A stretch of DNA of 58,700 bases, from the IMG/VR virus record IMGVR_UViG_3300022868_000021, positions 1-58,700 of that record, one strand, 5' to 3'. Positions 1-6,164 of this stretch are shown piece after piece; position 1 is the stretch's first letter; each line of letters opens with the position of its first letter. This DNA comes from a virus. A model generated the notes under the pieces. The model was not told the DNA's origin and made no database searches. It saw nothing but the letters and a program-made list of their open reading frames with translations. Made by a program: the position numbers and the translations under genes.

Positions 1-311
1 ATTTCAAAGCTGGTGATAGTTTCAAAGCTGGTTACAATTTCAAAGCTGGTGACTATTTCACAGCTGGTTACAATTTCACAGCTGGTGACTATTTCACAGC
101 TGGTGACAATTTCACAGCTGGTGACAATTTCACAGCTGGTGATAGTTTCAAAGCTGGTTACAATTTCAAAGCTGGTGACTATTTCACAGCTGGTTACAAT
201 TTCACAGCTGGTGACAATTTCACAGCTGGTGACTATTTCAAAGCTGGTGACAATTTCACAGCTGGTGATAGTTTCAAAGCTGGTTACAATTTCAAAGCTG
301 GTGACGGTTTC
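1..311. repeat. 18-bp tandem repeat with a 126-bp higher-order period
   Basis: About 17 copies of an 18-bp unit (typical copy TTTCACAGCTGGTGACAA) lie head to tail. Variants are not random. In the encoded hexapeptides the last two residues run DS, YN, DY, YN, DY, DN, DN, then DS, YN, DY, YN, DN, DY, DN, then DS, YN, DG, so blocks of seven units (126 bp) were themselves duplicated. The array is inside the reading frame at 3-548 and its unit is a multiple of three, so copy-number change keeps the frame. Confidence 0.9.
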
Positions 312-548
312 AAAATAAAAAATCACATAATAATCCCTAATACATACAAGTATATTGCTCGTTGTTATTATGAAGAAAACAGTAAGCAATGGTATGTCCA
401 ATTAGGATGTTTTTTAAGAACATTATCAGAATGGGAGAATGATTTTTGGAATAATAAAAATGAATTTCCTAATGATAAGAATAAAAACTCAACTAAAAGG
501 CTCCGGGTATATAATCTATTAAAAGTAATTATTCTGGAACTGGATTAA
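3..548 (+). CDS. Hexapeptide-repeat protein, 5'-truncated by window edge
   Basis: The frame is open from base 3 to a TAA at 546-548 and gives at least 181 residues; the start lies left of the window. The first 102 residues are 17 copies of a six-residue unit of the form F-[KT]-A-G-[DY]-[NSYG]. A non-repetitive C-terminal part of about 80 residues follows, rich in aromatic and basic residues (for example KQWYVQLGCFLRTLSEWEND). This frame is preferred over the overlapping frame that reads LVTISQ because it continues past the repeat into ordinary protein sequence and stops just before the next gene. Short-period repeats with regularly spaced Phe and Gly usually build beta-solenoids, and similar Gly-Ala-Gly-Asp style repeats occur in Bacteroidota and phage proteins. 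The function is unknown. Reading frame very likely, role not assignable. Confidence 0.75.
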   Translation, partial: FKAGDSFKAGYNFKAGDYFTAGYNFTAGDYFTAGDNFTAGDNFTAGDSFKAGYNFKAGDYFTAGYNFTAGDNFTAGDYFKAGDNFTAGDSFKAGYNFKAGDGFKIKNHIIIPNTYKYIARCYYEENSKQWYVQLGCFLRTLSEWENDFWNNKNEFPNDKNKNSTKRLRVYNLLKVIILELD

Positions 549-556
549 ATTAATAA

Positions 557-569
557 AGAAAGGAAACAA
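557..569 (+). promoter_or_regulatory. Conserved ribosome-binding leader, copy 1
   Basis: The string AGAAAGGAAACAAATGA, which includes the start codon at 570, recurs exactly at 1050-1066, and a variant (GAAAGGATAAACAATGA) precedes the start at 1642. The AAGGA core sits about 8 bases from each ATG. Most genes elsewhere in the window have only A/T-rich leaders, so this leader is peculiar to the left-hand cluster. Confidence 0.6.
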
Positions 570-1046
570 ATGAAAAAAGAAATAAAAGAAATGGTATTGA
601 AAATAGTAGATGACTGTTTTTATATATTTGCAAGTGGTTATAGGGAAGAAGCAGAAAATAATGCAAGGATTGTATTTGAAGAGTTATATCCTCAGTTATC
701 CCAACCAAATAGAATAAACACAAGAGAAGAAATAATAGAAGCACTCTCATTTGAATTTCAAGAAAAATATAACAGAAGTCCTTTTATCCAAGAGATAGAA
801 GATGATGAGTGTTATTGTGATTCTTACGTTGTGTTCTTACATGATAAATTATCTAACCAACCAGTAAGCGATGAATGGATTCATTTTAAAACACAATTAC
901 CAACTCCAAAAGATCTGCCTTTTATCACCGAAGACTTTGATAAATTTTTCGAAGTATGGAAAGATTCGGATTATTTTGATAAACTAACAGATAACGACAG
1001 GGATTTATTTGTAAAATGGAAACCTATTAACCCACCTATTAATTAA
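570..1046 (+). CDS. Hypothetical acidic protein
   Basis: 158 residues, starting 21 bases after the stop of the repeat protein and directly downstream of the AAGGA leader. The N-terminal half is predicted helical (residues 1-60). Two nearby Cys residues lie in DDECYCDSY around residue 86. The C-terminal third is rich in Asp, Phe and Trp (DFDKFFEVWKDSDYF). No signal peptide or membrane segment is visible. Base composition is clearly A/T-richer than in the genes after 2.2 kb, as it is for its neighbours up to 2241, which suggests a shared origin for this group. I do not recognise the family. Confidence 0.8.
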   Translation: MKKEIKEMVLKIVDDCFYIFASGYREEAENNARIVFEELYPQLSQPNRINTREEIIEALSFEFQEKYNRSPFIQEIEDDECYCDSYVVFLHDKLSNQPVSDEWIHFKTQLPTPKDLPFITEDFDKFFEVWKDSDYFDKLTDNDRDLFVKWKPINPPIN

Positions 1047-1049
1047 GAG

Positions 1050-1062
1050 AGAAAGGAAACAA
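1050..1062 (+). promoter_or_regulatory. Conserved ribosome-binding leader, copy 2
   Basis: Exact copy of the 17-base string seen before the gene at 570, here ending on the start codon at 1063. It supports 1063 as the true start of the methyltransferase gene. Confidence 0.6.
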
Positions 1063-1638
1063 ATGAAAGTAATATGGAAAAAACTAAATTACAAGTCAGA
1101 TAAAGAAACTGTATCAATTTATTGGGATGATAAATCTATCAATTATCATTACAATTTTATTGAAAAAAGTATAGCAGAAAGCATAAGTAAATGCGAAACT
1201 ATGTTAGATATTGGTGCTGGATATGGACATTGGGTAAAATTTTATCAAAACTCCTACAAAGCAAAAGTAGAAGCAATAGAACCAGGATTAAACGAATACA
1301 ATATAAAAAAATATAGGGGTTTTATTCAAGACATTACAACAGGGAAAAAGTATGATGTTATTAATGCAATAGGAGTATTACATCACATCAAAAAAGACAA
1401 AGACCTTGTAAAAGCGTTGAGTAATATTGAATCAATGATGCACTCTGAAAGCATGTTGGTAATTGGTACAAGATTTGATTTTTTGACAGTGCCAAAAGAG
1501 TTAAACAGAAAATATAGGACACATCCACAATGGAAGGAATTACTTAAAAACTTTGATATAATTAAAGTCAAAAGAAGTAACCCACCATTTGAATGCAGAA
1601 AGCATTTAGATGTAATTATTTGTAAGAAGAAAGGATAA
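1063..1638 (+). CDS. Class I SAM-dependent methyltransferase
   Basis: 191 residues. The SAM-binding motif I is MLDIGAGYGHW at residues 47-57 (D49, G51, G53, G55). An acidic residue at the end of strand 2 (VEAIEPGL) and the post-motif region GVLHHIKKDKDL match the Methyltransf_11/23-type Rossmann fold found in many phages and bacteria. The family transfers a methyl group from S-adenosylmethionine; the acceptor cannot be told from the sequence and could be a small molecule, protein or nucleic acid. There is no NPPY or DPPY motif, so a DNA adenine methyltransferase is unlikely, although an NPPF string near the C-terminus (residues 173-176) superficially resembles one. It starts 17 bases after the preceding gene and shares its leader, so the two are probably co-transcribed. 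Confidence 0.8.
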   Translation: MKVIWKKLNYKSDKETVSIYWDDKSINYHYNFIEKSIAESISKCETMLDIGAGYGHWVKFYQNSYKAKVEAIEPGLNEYNIKKYRGFIQDITTGKKYDVINAIGVLHHIKKDKDLVKALSNIESMMHSESMLVIGTRFDFLTVPKELNRKYRTHPQWKELLKNFDIIKVKRSNPPFECRKHLDVIICKKKG

Positions 1639-1641
1639 ACA

Positions 1642-1929
1642 ATGATATACATATACTATCTACCAAAAGAATTTACTAAAGATATCGAGTTACCCTGCCA
1701 TAGAGATAATAATAACTTTGAAGATCAGATGTTAGAGCATCCAAAGACTAAAAGATATTCTCTATATAGCTTTGAAAAACTGTTTAACAAGGATAAGGTT
1801 AATGATGGATGGTTAGTTTTTAAAGATGTACCTGCTGAAGAGTTAGCTAATGAACTAGTAGAAAGGTATAAGATAAACAAAAGACCTGATCCTCAATATA
1901 CATTTTATGAAAAGCCAAAAGATGAATGA
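1642..1929 (+). CDS. Hypothetical protein
   Basis: 95 residues, starting 3 bases after the methyltransferase stop with a variant of the AAGGA leader. The sequence opens with a short hydrophobic strand (MIYIYYLPKEF), then a polar middle and a helical stretch VPAEELANELVERYKIN. No catalytic motif is visible. Its 3' end overlaps the small frame at 1922-2002 by 8 bases. A/T-rich like its upstream neighbours. Family not recognised. Confidence 0.7.
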   Translation: MIYIYYLPKEFTKDIELPCHRDNNNFEDQMLEHPKTKRYSLYSFEKLFNKDKVNDGWLVFKDVPAEELANELVERYKINKRPDPQYTFYEKPKDE

Positions 1930-2002
1930 ATACGAAATCCAATACTATTTAGAATGTAAGAATGATACTTGGAAAGAGTATAGAGATAATCAAAAATTAT
2001 GA
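1922..2002 (+). CDS. Candidate 26-residue small protein
   Basis: An ATG at 1922 opens a frame of 26 codons (MNEYEIQYYLECKNDTWKEY then six more residues) ending in TGA at 2000-2002. It overlaps the previous gene by 8 bases and the next start by 4 bases (ATGA), the same coupling used through this block. It fills what would otherwise be an empty gap. It is short, so it could also serve mainly as a translational coupler. Confidence 0.45.
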   Translation: MNEYEIQYYLECKNDTWKEYRDNQKL

Positions 2003-2241
2003 ATTATAACAAAACAGATAAAGACGGAGTTAATTTTTCTATCTATTCGGAATTAGATGGATTATTCCAAATGGAGATAGAAGATGGGAAAAAGTCGGCT
2101 GTTGTATTTTTGACATACAATGATATGATAGATTTAATGAGATGGTTTAAATATTCTCAGCATACTGAAATGGCAGATATTTATAAATTAATAGATTTAC
2201 CAAAAGATATATGGAATGTAATTAAAAATAAAGACAAATGA
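1999..2241 (+). CDS. Hypothetical protein
   Basis: 80 residues. The pattern is mostly beta-strand at the start (VNFSIYSELDGLFQMEI) followed by helices (YNDMIDLMRWFKYS and DIYKLIDLPKDIWNVIK). No motif is recognised. It begins in an ATGA overlap with the small frame upstream and ends in a 4-base overlap with the nuclease gene, so it belongs to a translationally coupled series. A/T-rich, as are the genes upstream. Confidence 0.7.
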   Translation: MNYNKTDKDGVNFSIYSELDGLFQMEIEDGKKSAVVFLTYNDMIDLMRWFKYSQHTEMADIYKLIDLPKDIWNVIKNKDK

Positions 2242-2759
2242 AGACCTGTAGTGTAATAGGATGTAATAACCCTTCATTTGGGAAAGATAAGAGTACAGGT
2301 GAACCATTCTGTCGGTTTCATCAATATCTTCGTACAGACCTATCTAAACCTAAAAACTATTCTAAGCCTATTCCTAAGAAACGATTCAACGCTAAGTTCG
2401 ATTATGATACGTCATATGGGTATGATAGTGAGACGATCATGTATAAAAAGGTATGGAGTACCCAAAAGGGGTTATCGTTTGTCTCAGGGCTTGAAATCAA
2501 TGCATATGATAAAGAGACCTGTAAGTGTTTTGCTCATGTGTTAGAGAAAGCTATTAACAAGTTCCCTCACTTTAGGTTTAACCTAGAAAACATAGTACTG
2601 TTAACATGGGATGAACATCATCTTTGGGATCAAGGTAGTGAAGACAGTCGTAAAAGGTATGCTGAGAAGATGGCTAAAGAAGGCATCATAGTAGACTGGA
2701 ATAAGCTTAAATTACTTCAAGGAAAATTAATAATAATTTATAAAGAAAAATACAAATGA
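2238..2759 (+). CDS. HNH/NinG-like nuclease with zinc finger
   Basis: 173 residues. The N-terminus has a zinc-finger-like set C4, C9, C25, H28 (TCSVIGC then EPFCRFH). The C-terminal half carries an HNH-type beta-beta-alpha-metal core: FAH at residues 98-100, the Asn-containing NLENIVLLT around 115-123 and DEHHLWD at 125-131. This arrangement is shared by phage NinG/Rap-type Holliday-junction nucleases and related HNH proteins, which cut branched or double-stranded DNA. A recombination or DNA-processing role is therefore likely; the exact substrate is not shown. It starts in an ATGA overlap with the preceding gene. Base composition shifts here toward that of the main phage genes. Confidence 0.7.
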   Translation: MKTCSVIGCNNPSFGKDKSTGEPFCRFHQYLRTDLSKPKNYSKPIPKKRFNAKFDYDTSYGYDSETIMYKKVWSTQKGLSFVSGLEINAYDKETCKCFAHVLEKAINKFPHFRFNLENIVLLTWDEHHLWDQGSEDSRKRYAEKMAKEGIIVDWNKLKLLQGKLIIIYKEKYK

Positions 2760-3106
2760 AAATAAAAGATATTGTTGCCTGGTTAGGAAAAACTGATGAG
2801 TTTAATAAGAAGCTCAGTAATCGAATCGATGAACATGGTAAAAGGATTCATGATCTTGAATTTAGTGAAAATAAGGAAGCTAAAAAAAATGGTTCTGATA
2901 TCTATGATTTAAAAAGTAGACTAAAGTCTCGTATAAACAAAGAAATTCTATTAGAACAACAAGTAGAAAGATTACTAGAAAGTGATCAGATATTGCGTGA
3001 TAAGATTGTAGAACTGGAAAAGTCAAAACATCACTTTGAACTACTACTTGAATATCTAGATCTAGAAATTAAAGATCAACCTTGTAAAAAAATAGCAAAG
3101 AAATGA
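2756..3106 (+). CDS. Coiled-coil protein
   Basis: 116 residues, almost entirely charged helix. A run from about residue 15 to 105 (for example EQQVERLLESDQILRDKIVE) shows the spaced hydrophobic pattern of a coiled coil. No membrane segment or enzyme motif is visible. It overlaps the genes on both sides through ATGA junctions, so it is made together with the nuclease upstream and the GH16 enzyme downstream. It may be an oligomeric adaptor or a structural spacer; no specific function can be assigned. Confidence 0.7.
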   Translation: MKIKDIVAWLGKTDEFNKKLSNRIDEHGKRIHDLEFSENKEAKKNGSDIYDLKSRLKSRINKEILLEQQVERLLESDQILRDKIVELEKSKHHFELLLEYLDLEIKDQPCKKIAKK

Positions 3107-3831
3107 ATAAATCACAATTTCCTTGGCAGGGATATAATTGGAACTGTGGAGACATAGGATGGGATATCATACATCCACAAAAAGCATACTGCTGGCATGA
3201 TAAGTCTTGTGTCCTCTTAAAAGAAGACTGGATATACCTACATGCTAGAGAGAATCTTAAACATTTTGATCTATGGAGTGAAAAGCATGGTGTATACTAC
3301 CGTGGAGATAGCCCTGTAGGGGTTGGATGGATACAGTCTTTTAACACCTTTACCTATGGATACTTTGAAGTAGAATGTATCCTACCTACCGGTGATAATA
3401 TGTGGCCTGCTATCTGGCTTACCGGTGCAGACTCCTGGCCTCCTGAAATAGACATCATGGAAGGCTATAGTAACAAGAGAGGATCATACTGGAACTGGAT
3501 ACCCTTCTGGGATGTAAATACTAATATGCACTTTAAGAATCCGGATCAGGAGAAGACAAGTATAAAAGCTAAGTCCCACTGGATAAGATGTGGTAGACCT
3601 AATGAGAACTTCCATACCTATGCTATTGACTGGCAGAAGGATTATGTAAGGTTTTACTATGATCATAAGCTTAGAAGAGAGATCGTTGATCCTAGTGTAC
3701 TACAGACCTTTGTTAATGCTAGAATGAAGGTTATTATTAACAATCATATTAACTCTGGTACCAATACAGCAGACTTCCAAGAAGTAGATCCTATGATAGT
3801 AACTTATTTTAAATACAGAGAACAGAAATGA
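3103..3831 (+). CDS. Glycoside hydrolase family 16 enzyme
   Basis: 242 residues, about the size of a single GH16 catalytic domain. The family signature is clear: YGYFEVECILPTGDNMWPAI followed by the active-site strand EIDIME at residues 115-120, giving nucleophile E115, D117 and acid/base E120. The spacing E-x-D-x-x-E is the bulged form seen in laminarinases, agarases and carrageenases. GH16 enzymes cut beta-1,3 or beta-1,4 linkages in glucans or galactans; which one is not decidable here. There is no signal peptide and no binding module, so the enzyme would act after lysis or in the cytoplasm. It lies in the early/accessory block, not among the tail genes, which argues against a tail-bound depolymerase. 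Confidence 0.88.
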   Translation: MNKSQFPWQGYNWNCGDIGWDIIHPQKAYCWHDKSCVLLKEDWIYLHARENLKHFDLWSEKHGVYYRGDSPVGVGWIQSFNTFTYGYFEVECILPTGDNMWPAIWLTGADSWPPEIDIMEGYSNKRGSYWNWIPFWDVNTNMHFKNPDQEKTSIKAKSHWIRCGRPNENFHTYAIDWQKDYVRFYYDHKLRREIVDPSVLQTFVNARMKVIINNHINSGTNTADFQEVDPMIVTYFKYREQK

Positions 3832-4091
3832 CATTGATACCTATCCTTATACCAAATAAGATAGTGATCGCTTCGCTAGACGGCTTTGCAGTCAACGGTG
3901 GACATTTTACTATATACTCAGAAGATGAACATACCGGAGATGATATGAAGATGGCTAAGAGAGTATTACGCCAGGAGCATGATATTGCCAGTGTATGCGT
4001 CATCCCAATGAAACCTCACCAGAAAGAAGTATACAGAACAATTCAACAAGACATTAAACGCTTTGAACAAACACATGGAGTAATATTATGA
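3828..4091 (+). CDS. Hypothetical protein
   Basis: 87 residues. The N-terminal half is beta-rich (LIPILIPNKIVIASLDGFAV) and the C-terminal half helical (HQKEVYRTIQQDIKRFEQ). It begins in an ATGA overlap with the GH16 gene and ends in another with the next gene. No family is recognised and no signal or membrane segment is convincing. Confidence 0.7.
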   Translation: MTLIPILIPNKIVIASLDGFAVNGGHFTIYSEDEHTGDDMKMAKRVLRQEHDIASVCVIPMKPHQKEVYRTIQQDIKRFEQTHGVIL

Positions 4092-4291
4092 GTAGGAAAA
4101 CGAGATTTAGGACTAGGATACAAGTAGAATTAAGATCTTTTAAGCTAGTTAACTATGATATTGAAGATACTACAGACTATATCATAAAGATTTTTGATAA
4201 TAATAAATACTATTTTCACTGGCATAGCTTCATGTGGGGAGTTATAATAGGCACAGCATTAATGGCAATAGGAACACAAGTAAATTTATAA
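4088..4291 (+). CDS. Small single-pass membrane protein
   Basis: 67 residues. The N-terminus is basic (MSRKTRFRTRIQ) and the C-terminus contains one hydrophobic segment, about residues 46-64 (FMWGVIIGTALMAIG), which would span the inner membrane with the N-terminus likely in the cytoplasm. It is coupled to the upstream gene by ATGA and ends 2 bases before the KTSC gene. One-pass proteins of this size in phages can be spanins, holin partners or exclusion proteins, but nothing here selects between them. Confidence 0.6.
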   Translation: MSRKTRFRTRIQVELRSFKLVNYDIEDTTDYIIKIFDNNKYYFHWHSFMWGVIIGTALMAIGTQVNL

Positions 4292-4293
4292 CT

Positions 4294-4515
4294 ATGAAAA
4301 CAAAACAAATAACGAACAGTAGCACTATCCAAGAGATAGGCTATGATGAAGAGACTAAGACCTTATACATTATCTTTAAGGGTAGTGGTAAATATCTTTA
4401 CTATGATGTACCTAAAGAGGTATGGGAGGCAATGGTAAAGGCAAAGTCTACAGGAAAGTTCTTTTACAGAGAGATTAAAGGAGGTTATGAATATGATAGG
4501 GAGAAAAAGAAATGA
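4294..4515 (+). CDS. KTSC-domain protein
   Basis: 73 residues with the start at 4294, two bases after the preceding stop; a longer in-frame start at 4234 would overlap the upstream membrane-protein gene heavily and is rejected. The sequence matches the KTSC domain pattern: an N-terminal SSTIQEIGYD strand, a middle YIIFKGSGKYLYYDVPKEVW and a C-terminal Ser/Lys/Phe stretch KAKSTGKFFYREIKGGY. KTSC domains are small beta-alpha units found alone or fused to enzymes in bacteria and phages; their biochemical role is not settled. Coupled to the next gene through ATGA. Confidence 0.75.
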   Translation: MKTKQITNSSTIQEIGYDEETKTLYIIFKGSGKYLYYDVPKEVWEAMVKAKSTGKFFYREIKGGYEYDREKKK

Positions 4516-4739
4516 GTAACCGAAAAGCAAATGAGACAGCAAAATTTACTTTAAAAGAAAATGGTTTTTATACAGGTAATCTATGGAGTATTGAAGATGT
4601 AATGAATAAGTTTACCTGTAGCGATGATGAAGCTCAGAAGATCCTTAATAATGTAATGACTAATGAGACTTTGATGATATCAATTAATGAAATGATCTTA
4701 AAAGAAGGAGAAGAAATAGGATTAATAAAAAAAGAATAA
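4512..4739 (+). CDS. Hypothetical protein
   Basis: 75 residues, acidic and probably helical. A stretch NLWSIEDVMNKFTCSDDEAQ followed by KILNNVMTNETL resembles a small helix-turn-helix-like or helical bundle domain, but no family is recognised. It begins in an ATGA overlap with the KTSC gene. Confidence 0.6.
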   Translation: MSNRKANETAKFTLKENGFYTGNLWSIEDVMNKFTCSDDEAQKILNNVMTNETLMISINEMILKEGEEIGLIKKE

Positions 4740-4741
4740 TA

Positions 4742-4912
4742 GTGTGTAAAACTTATATCTTCAGATGGGGTAATAATCCTAAGAGAAAAACACTAAAAGG
4801 TAGAGAGTGTATTATCCTTGCAGTAGGTAAGAAAGCTAGTGTGCTCGTTAAGTTTACTGATAATAACCAAAAGGAAATAGTAAGTAGAAGAGCCTTACAC
4901 GGAGTTAAATAA
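4742..4912 (+). CDS. Small conserved basic protein, GTG start
   Basis: A frame with a GTG start at 4742, two bases after the previous stop, runs 56 codons to TAA at 4910-4912. The product contains LKGRECIILAVGKKASVLVK and then IVSRRALHGVK. The combination of an early KG-R-C-I segment and a C-terminal S-R-x-A-L-x-x-V is typical of a small beta-rich protein that recurs in many phages and bacterial islands, sometimes with the ending NALRRV. The function of that group is not known to me. It is the last gene before the RNA-containing gap and the only clear non-ATG start noticed here. Confidence 0.65.
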   Translation: MCKTYIFRWGNNPKRKTLKGRECIILAVGKKASVLVKFTDNNQKEIVSRRALHGVK

Positions 4913-4921
4913 TCTTTTAAC

Positions 4922-4953
4922 TTGACTTTTGGAAGGATATTTACTTATCTTTG
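4922..4953 (+). promoter_or_regulatory. Bacteroidota-type promoter
   Basis: TTGAC at 4922-4926 and TATCTTTG at 4946-4953, with 21 bases between TTG and the second box. This matches the -33 TTG and -7 TAnnTTTG elements of the Bacteroidota housekeeping sigma factor. Transcription would begin a few bases after 4957, ahead of the structured RNA. Confidence 0.75.
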
Positions 4954-4958
4954 TGCAT

Positions 4959-5128
4959 GTCTATTACATCAATACAAAAATATTTGTGGGGAAGTTTCCC
5001 TAAAACAAAAAGTTCTTTAATGTGGTGTACTAGGCATATTTCACATAGGGAACTTCCAACACCACAACTTTTCAATTTTCATATTACGCTAATACATTAT
5101 AGTCCTCCATAATAAGAGGGCTATTTTT
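4959..5128 (+). ncRNA. Candidate small RNA with two crossing helices
   Basis: The stretch between the promoter and the terminator has no reading frame but carries two strong complementary pairs in interleaved order. Helix A joins 4990-5002 (GGAAGTTTCCCTA) with 5046-5057 (TAGGGAACTTCC), 12 pairs with one bulged T. Helix B joins 5021-5028 (TGTGGTGT) with 5059-5066 (ACACCACA), 8 pairs, extendable by AAAAGTT at 5008-5014 with AACTTTT at 5066-5072. The order A-B-A-B means either a pseudoknot or two competing folds. The expected transcript is about 170 nt. The class is not recognised. The exact 5' end is inferred from the promoter. Confidence 0.6.
5099..5128 (+). terminator. Rho-independent terminator of the small RNA
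   Basis: Nine-pair stem (ATAGTCCTC at 5099-5107 with GAGGGCTAT at 5116-5124, one G-U pair), an 8-base loop and a run of five T at 5124-5128. Confidence 0.75.
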
Positions 5129-5169
5129 GTTAGTGGTGATAGCAATTCAAATACCATAATGATCACGTT

Positions 5170-5445
5170 AACCATGTACGACCAGATGAAAAGGTCAGTG
5201 GTTTGAGGCTTATGAGCTATGCTAAAATGAAGATGCATAGCCACGTTGATAGAGGAGATATAAGCTTGGGGTACACTGGATGCACTATATCGAGAAGTAT
5301 AGCCTTACATAAAGCATCAAAAGGGGATGACGCTAGTTGCAATCGACAGAAGGGATTCTGAGGATATTATTTTCAACCTCTGCTTTTGTAGGGGTTGGGG
5401 ATTCTACATAGGTTACTTCTCTCTTAAAGGGATGTAGAGGAGTAA
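5170..5445 (+). other. Structured non-coding stretch upstream of the radical-SAM gene
   Basis: This is the rest of the 4913-5474 gene-free gap. It contains a series of local stems: AACCA/TGGTT (5170-5174 with 5199-5203) enclosing GACC/GGTC (5180-5183 with 5193-5196); GCTATGC/GCATAGC (5216-5222 with 5235-5241); GATATA/TATATC (5257-5262 with 5286-5291); a 10-pair stem with a TTTT loop (5374-5383 with 5388-5397); and a 10-pair stem TTACTTCTCT/AGAGGAGTAA (5413-5422 with 5436-5445). No tRNA, tmRNA or intron core was recognised. It could be a second RNA gene or a long 5' leader for the gene at 5475. Confidence 0.45.
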
Positions 5446-5474
5446 GAAATTAATTTAACTTTAAACTAATTATT

Positions 5475-6164
5475 ATGTCACTCAATAAACAAAAAGGTAA
5501 TATGTATGACTTTATAACGCATACATGGAACACAGTAAAGGGTAAATGTCCACATGATTGTAGCTACTGTTATATGAAACGATGGAAAAATCAAAAATCA
5601 GTTAGATTTGATGAAAAAGAACTAAAAACAGATTTAGGTAATGGTAATTTTATATTTGTTGGAAGTAGTTGTGATTTATTTGCAAATGATATACCTAAAA
5701 AATGGATTTTAAAGACATTATACCATTGTTATCAGTATGATAATAAATATCTATTTCAGACGAAAAATCCAGAAAGAATTCTACAATGGAAACATATTCC
5801 AATATTTGAAAAATCAGTTATCTGTACCACATTAGAAAGTGACTCTTATTATCCTGAAATAATGAAAGCCTCACCTGAACCAATGCAACGTAGTATAGCA
5901 ATGCAAGAGATAAGTTTATTTGTTGATACTTATGTTACTATCGAACCTATAATGGAATTTCATTTAGAGCATTTTATTAAGATGATTAAACGTTGTAATC
6001 CAAAACAGGTAAATATTGGAGCAGACAGTGGTGGTAGTAACTTACCAGAACCTTCCAAAGAAAAAATTCTTTCTCTTATTAAAGGATTAGAAGAATTTAC
6101 AATAGTACATCAGAAACCTAACCTTAAACGATTAATACCATTGGTAAAAGATGGATCTATTTAG
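5475..6164 (+). CDS. Radical-SAM-like protein, phage Gp37/Gp68 (DUF5131) family
   Basis: 229 residues. An N-terminal motif C25-P-H-D-C29-S-Y-C32 gives the C-x3-C-x2-C cluster that binds a 4Fe-4S centre and SAM in radical SAM enzymes. The flanking sequence (THTWNTVKGKCPHDCSYCYM) is that of the phage Gp37/Gp68 family. The rest alternates strands and helices as in a partial TIM barrel (NFIFVGSSCDLF, YVTIEPIM, VNIGADSGG). The substrate of the family is unknown to me. The gene is A/T-richer than the ligase region downstream and follows the structured RNA region at 30 bases. Its last 14 bases overlap the next gene. Confidence 0.75.
   Translation: MSLNKQKGNMYDFITHTWNTVKGKCPHDCSYCYMKRWKNQKSVRFDEKELKTDLGNGNFIFVGSSCDLFANDIPKKWILKTLYHCYQYDNKYLFQTKNPERILQWKHIPIFEKSVICTTLESDSYYPEIMKASPEPMQRSIAMQEISLFVDTYVTIEPIMEFHLEHFIKMIKRCNPKQVNIGADSGGSNLPEPSKEKILSLIKGLEEFTIVHQKPNLKRLIPLVKDGSI

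Noticed and set aside
1-311. CRISPR array
   Set aside because: Units are 18 bp, adjoin each other without spacers and lie in a coding frame.
13-318. A 101-residue frame of LVTISQ/LVTISK repeats
   Set aside because: It ends right at the edge of the tandem array and has no unique sequence. The frame at 3-548 continues beyond the array and fits the next gene, so this one is a by-product of the repeat.
5327-5360. tmRNA-like 5' end (GGGGATGAC ... ATCGACAG)
   Set aside because: No tag reading frame, no acceptor-stem partner and no T-arm were found within the following 400 bases.
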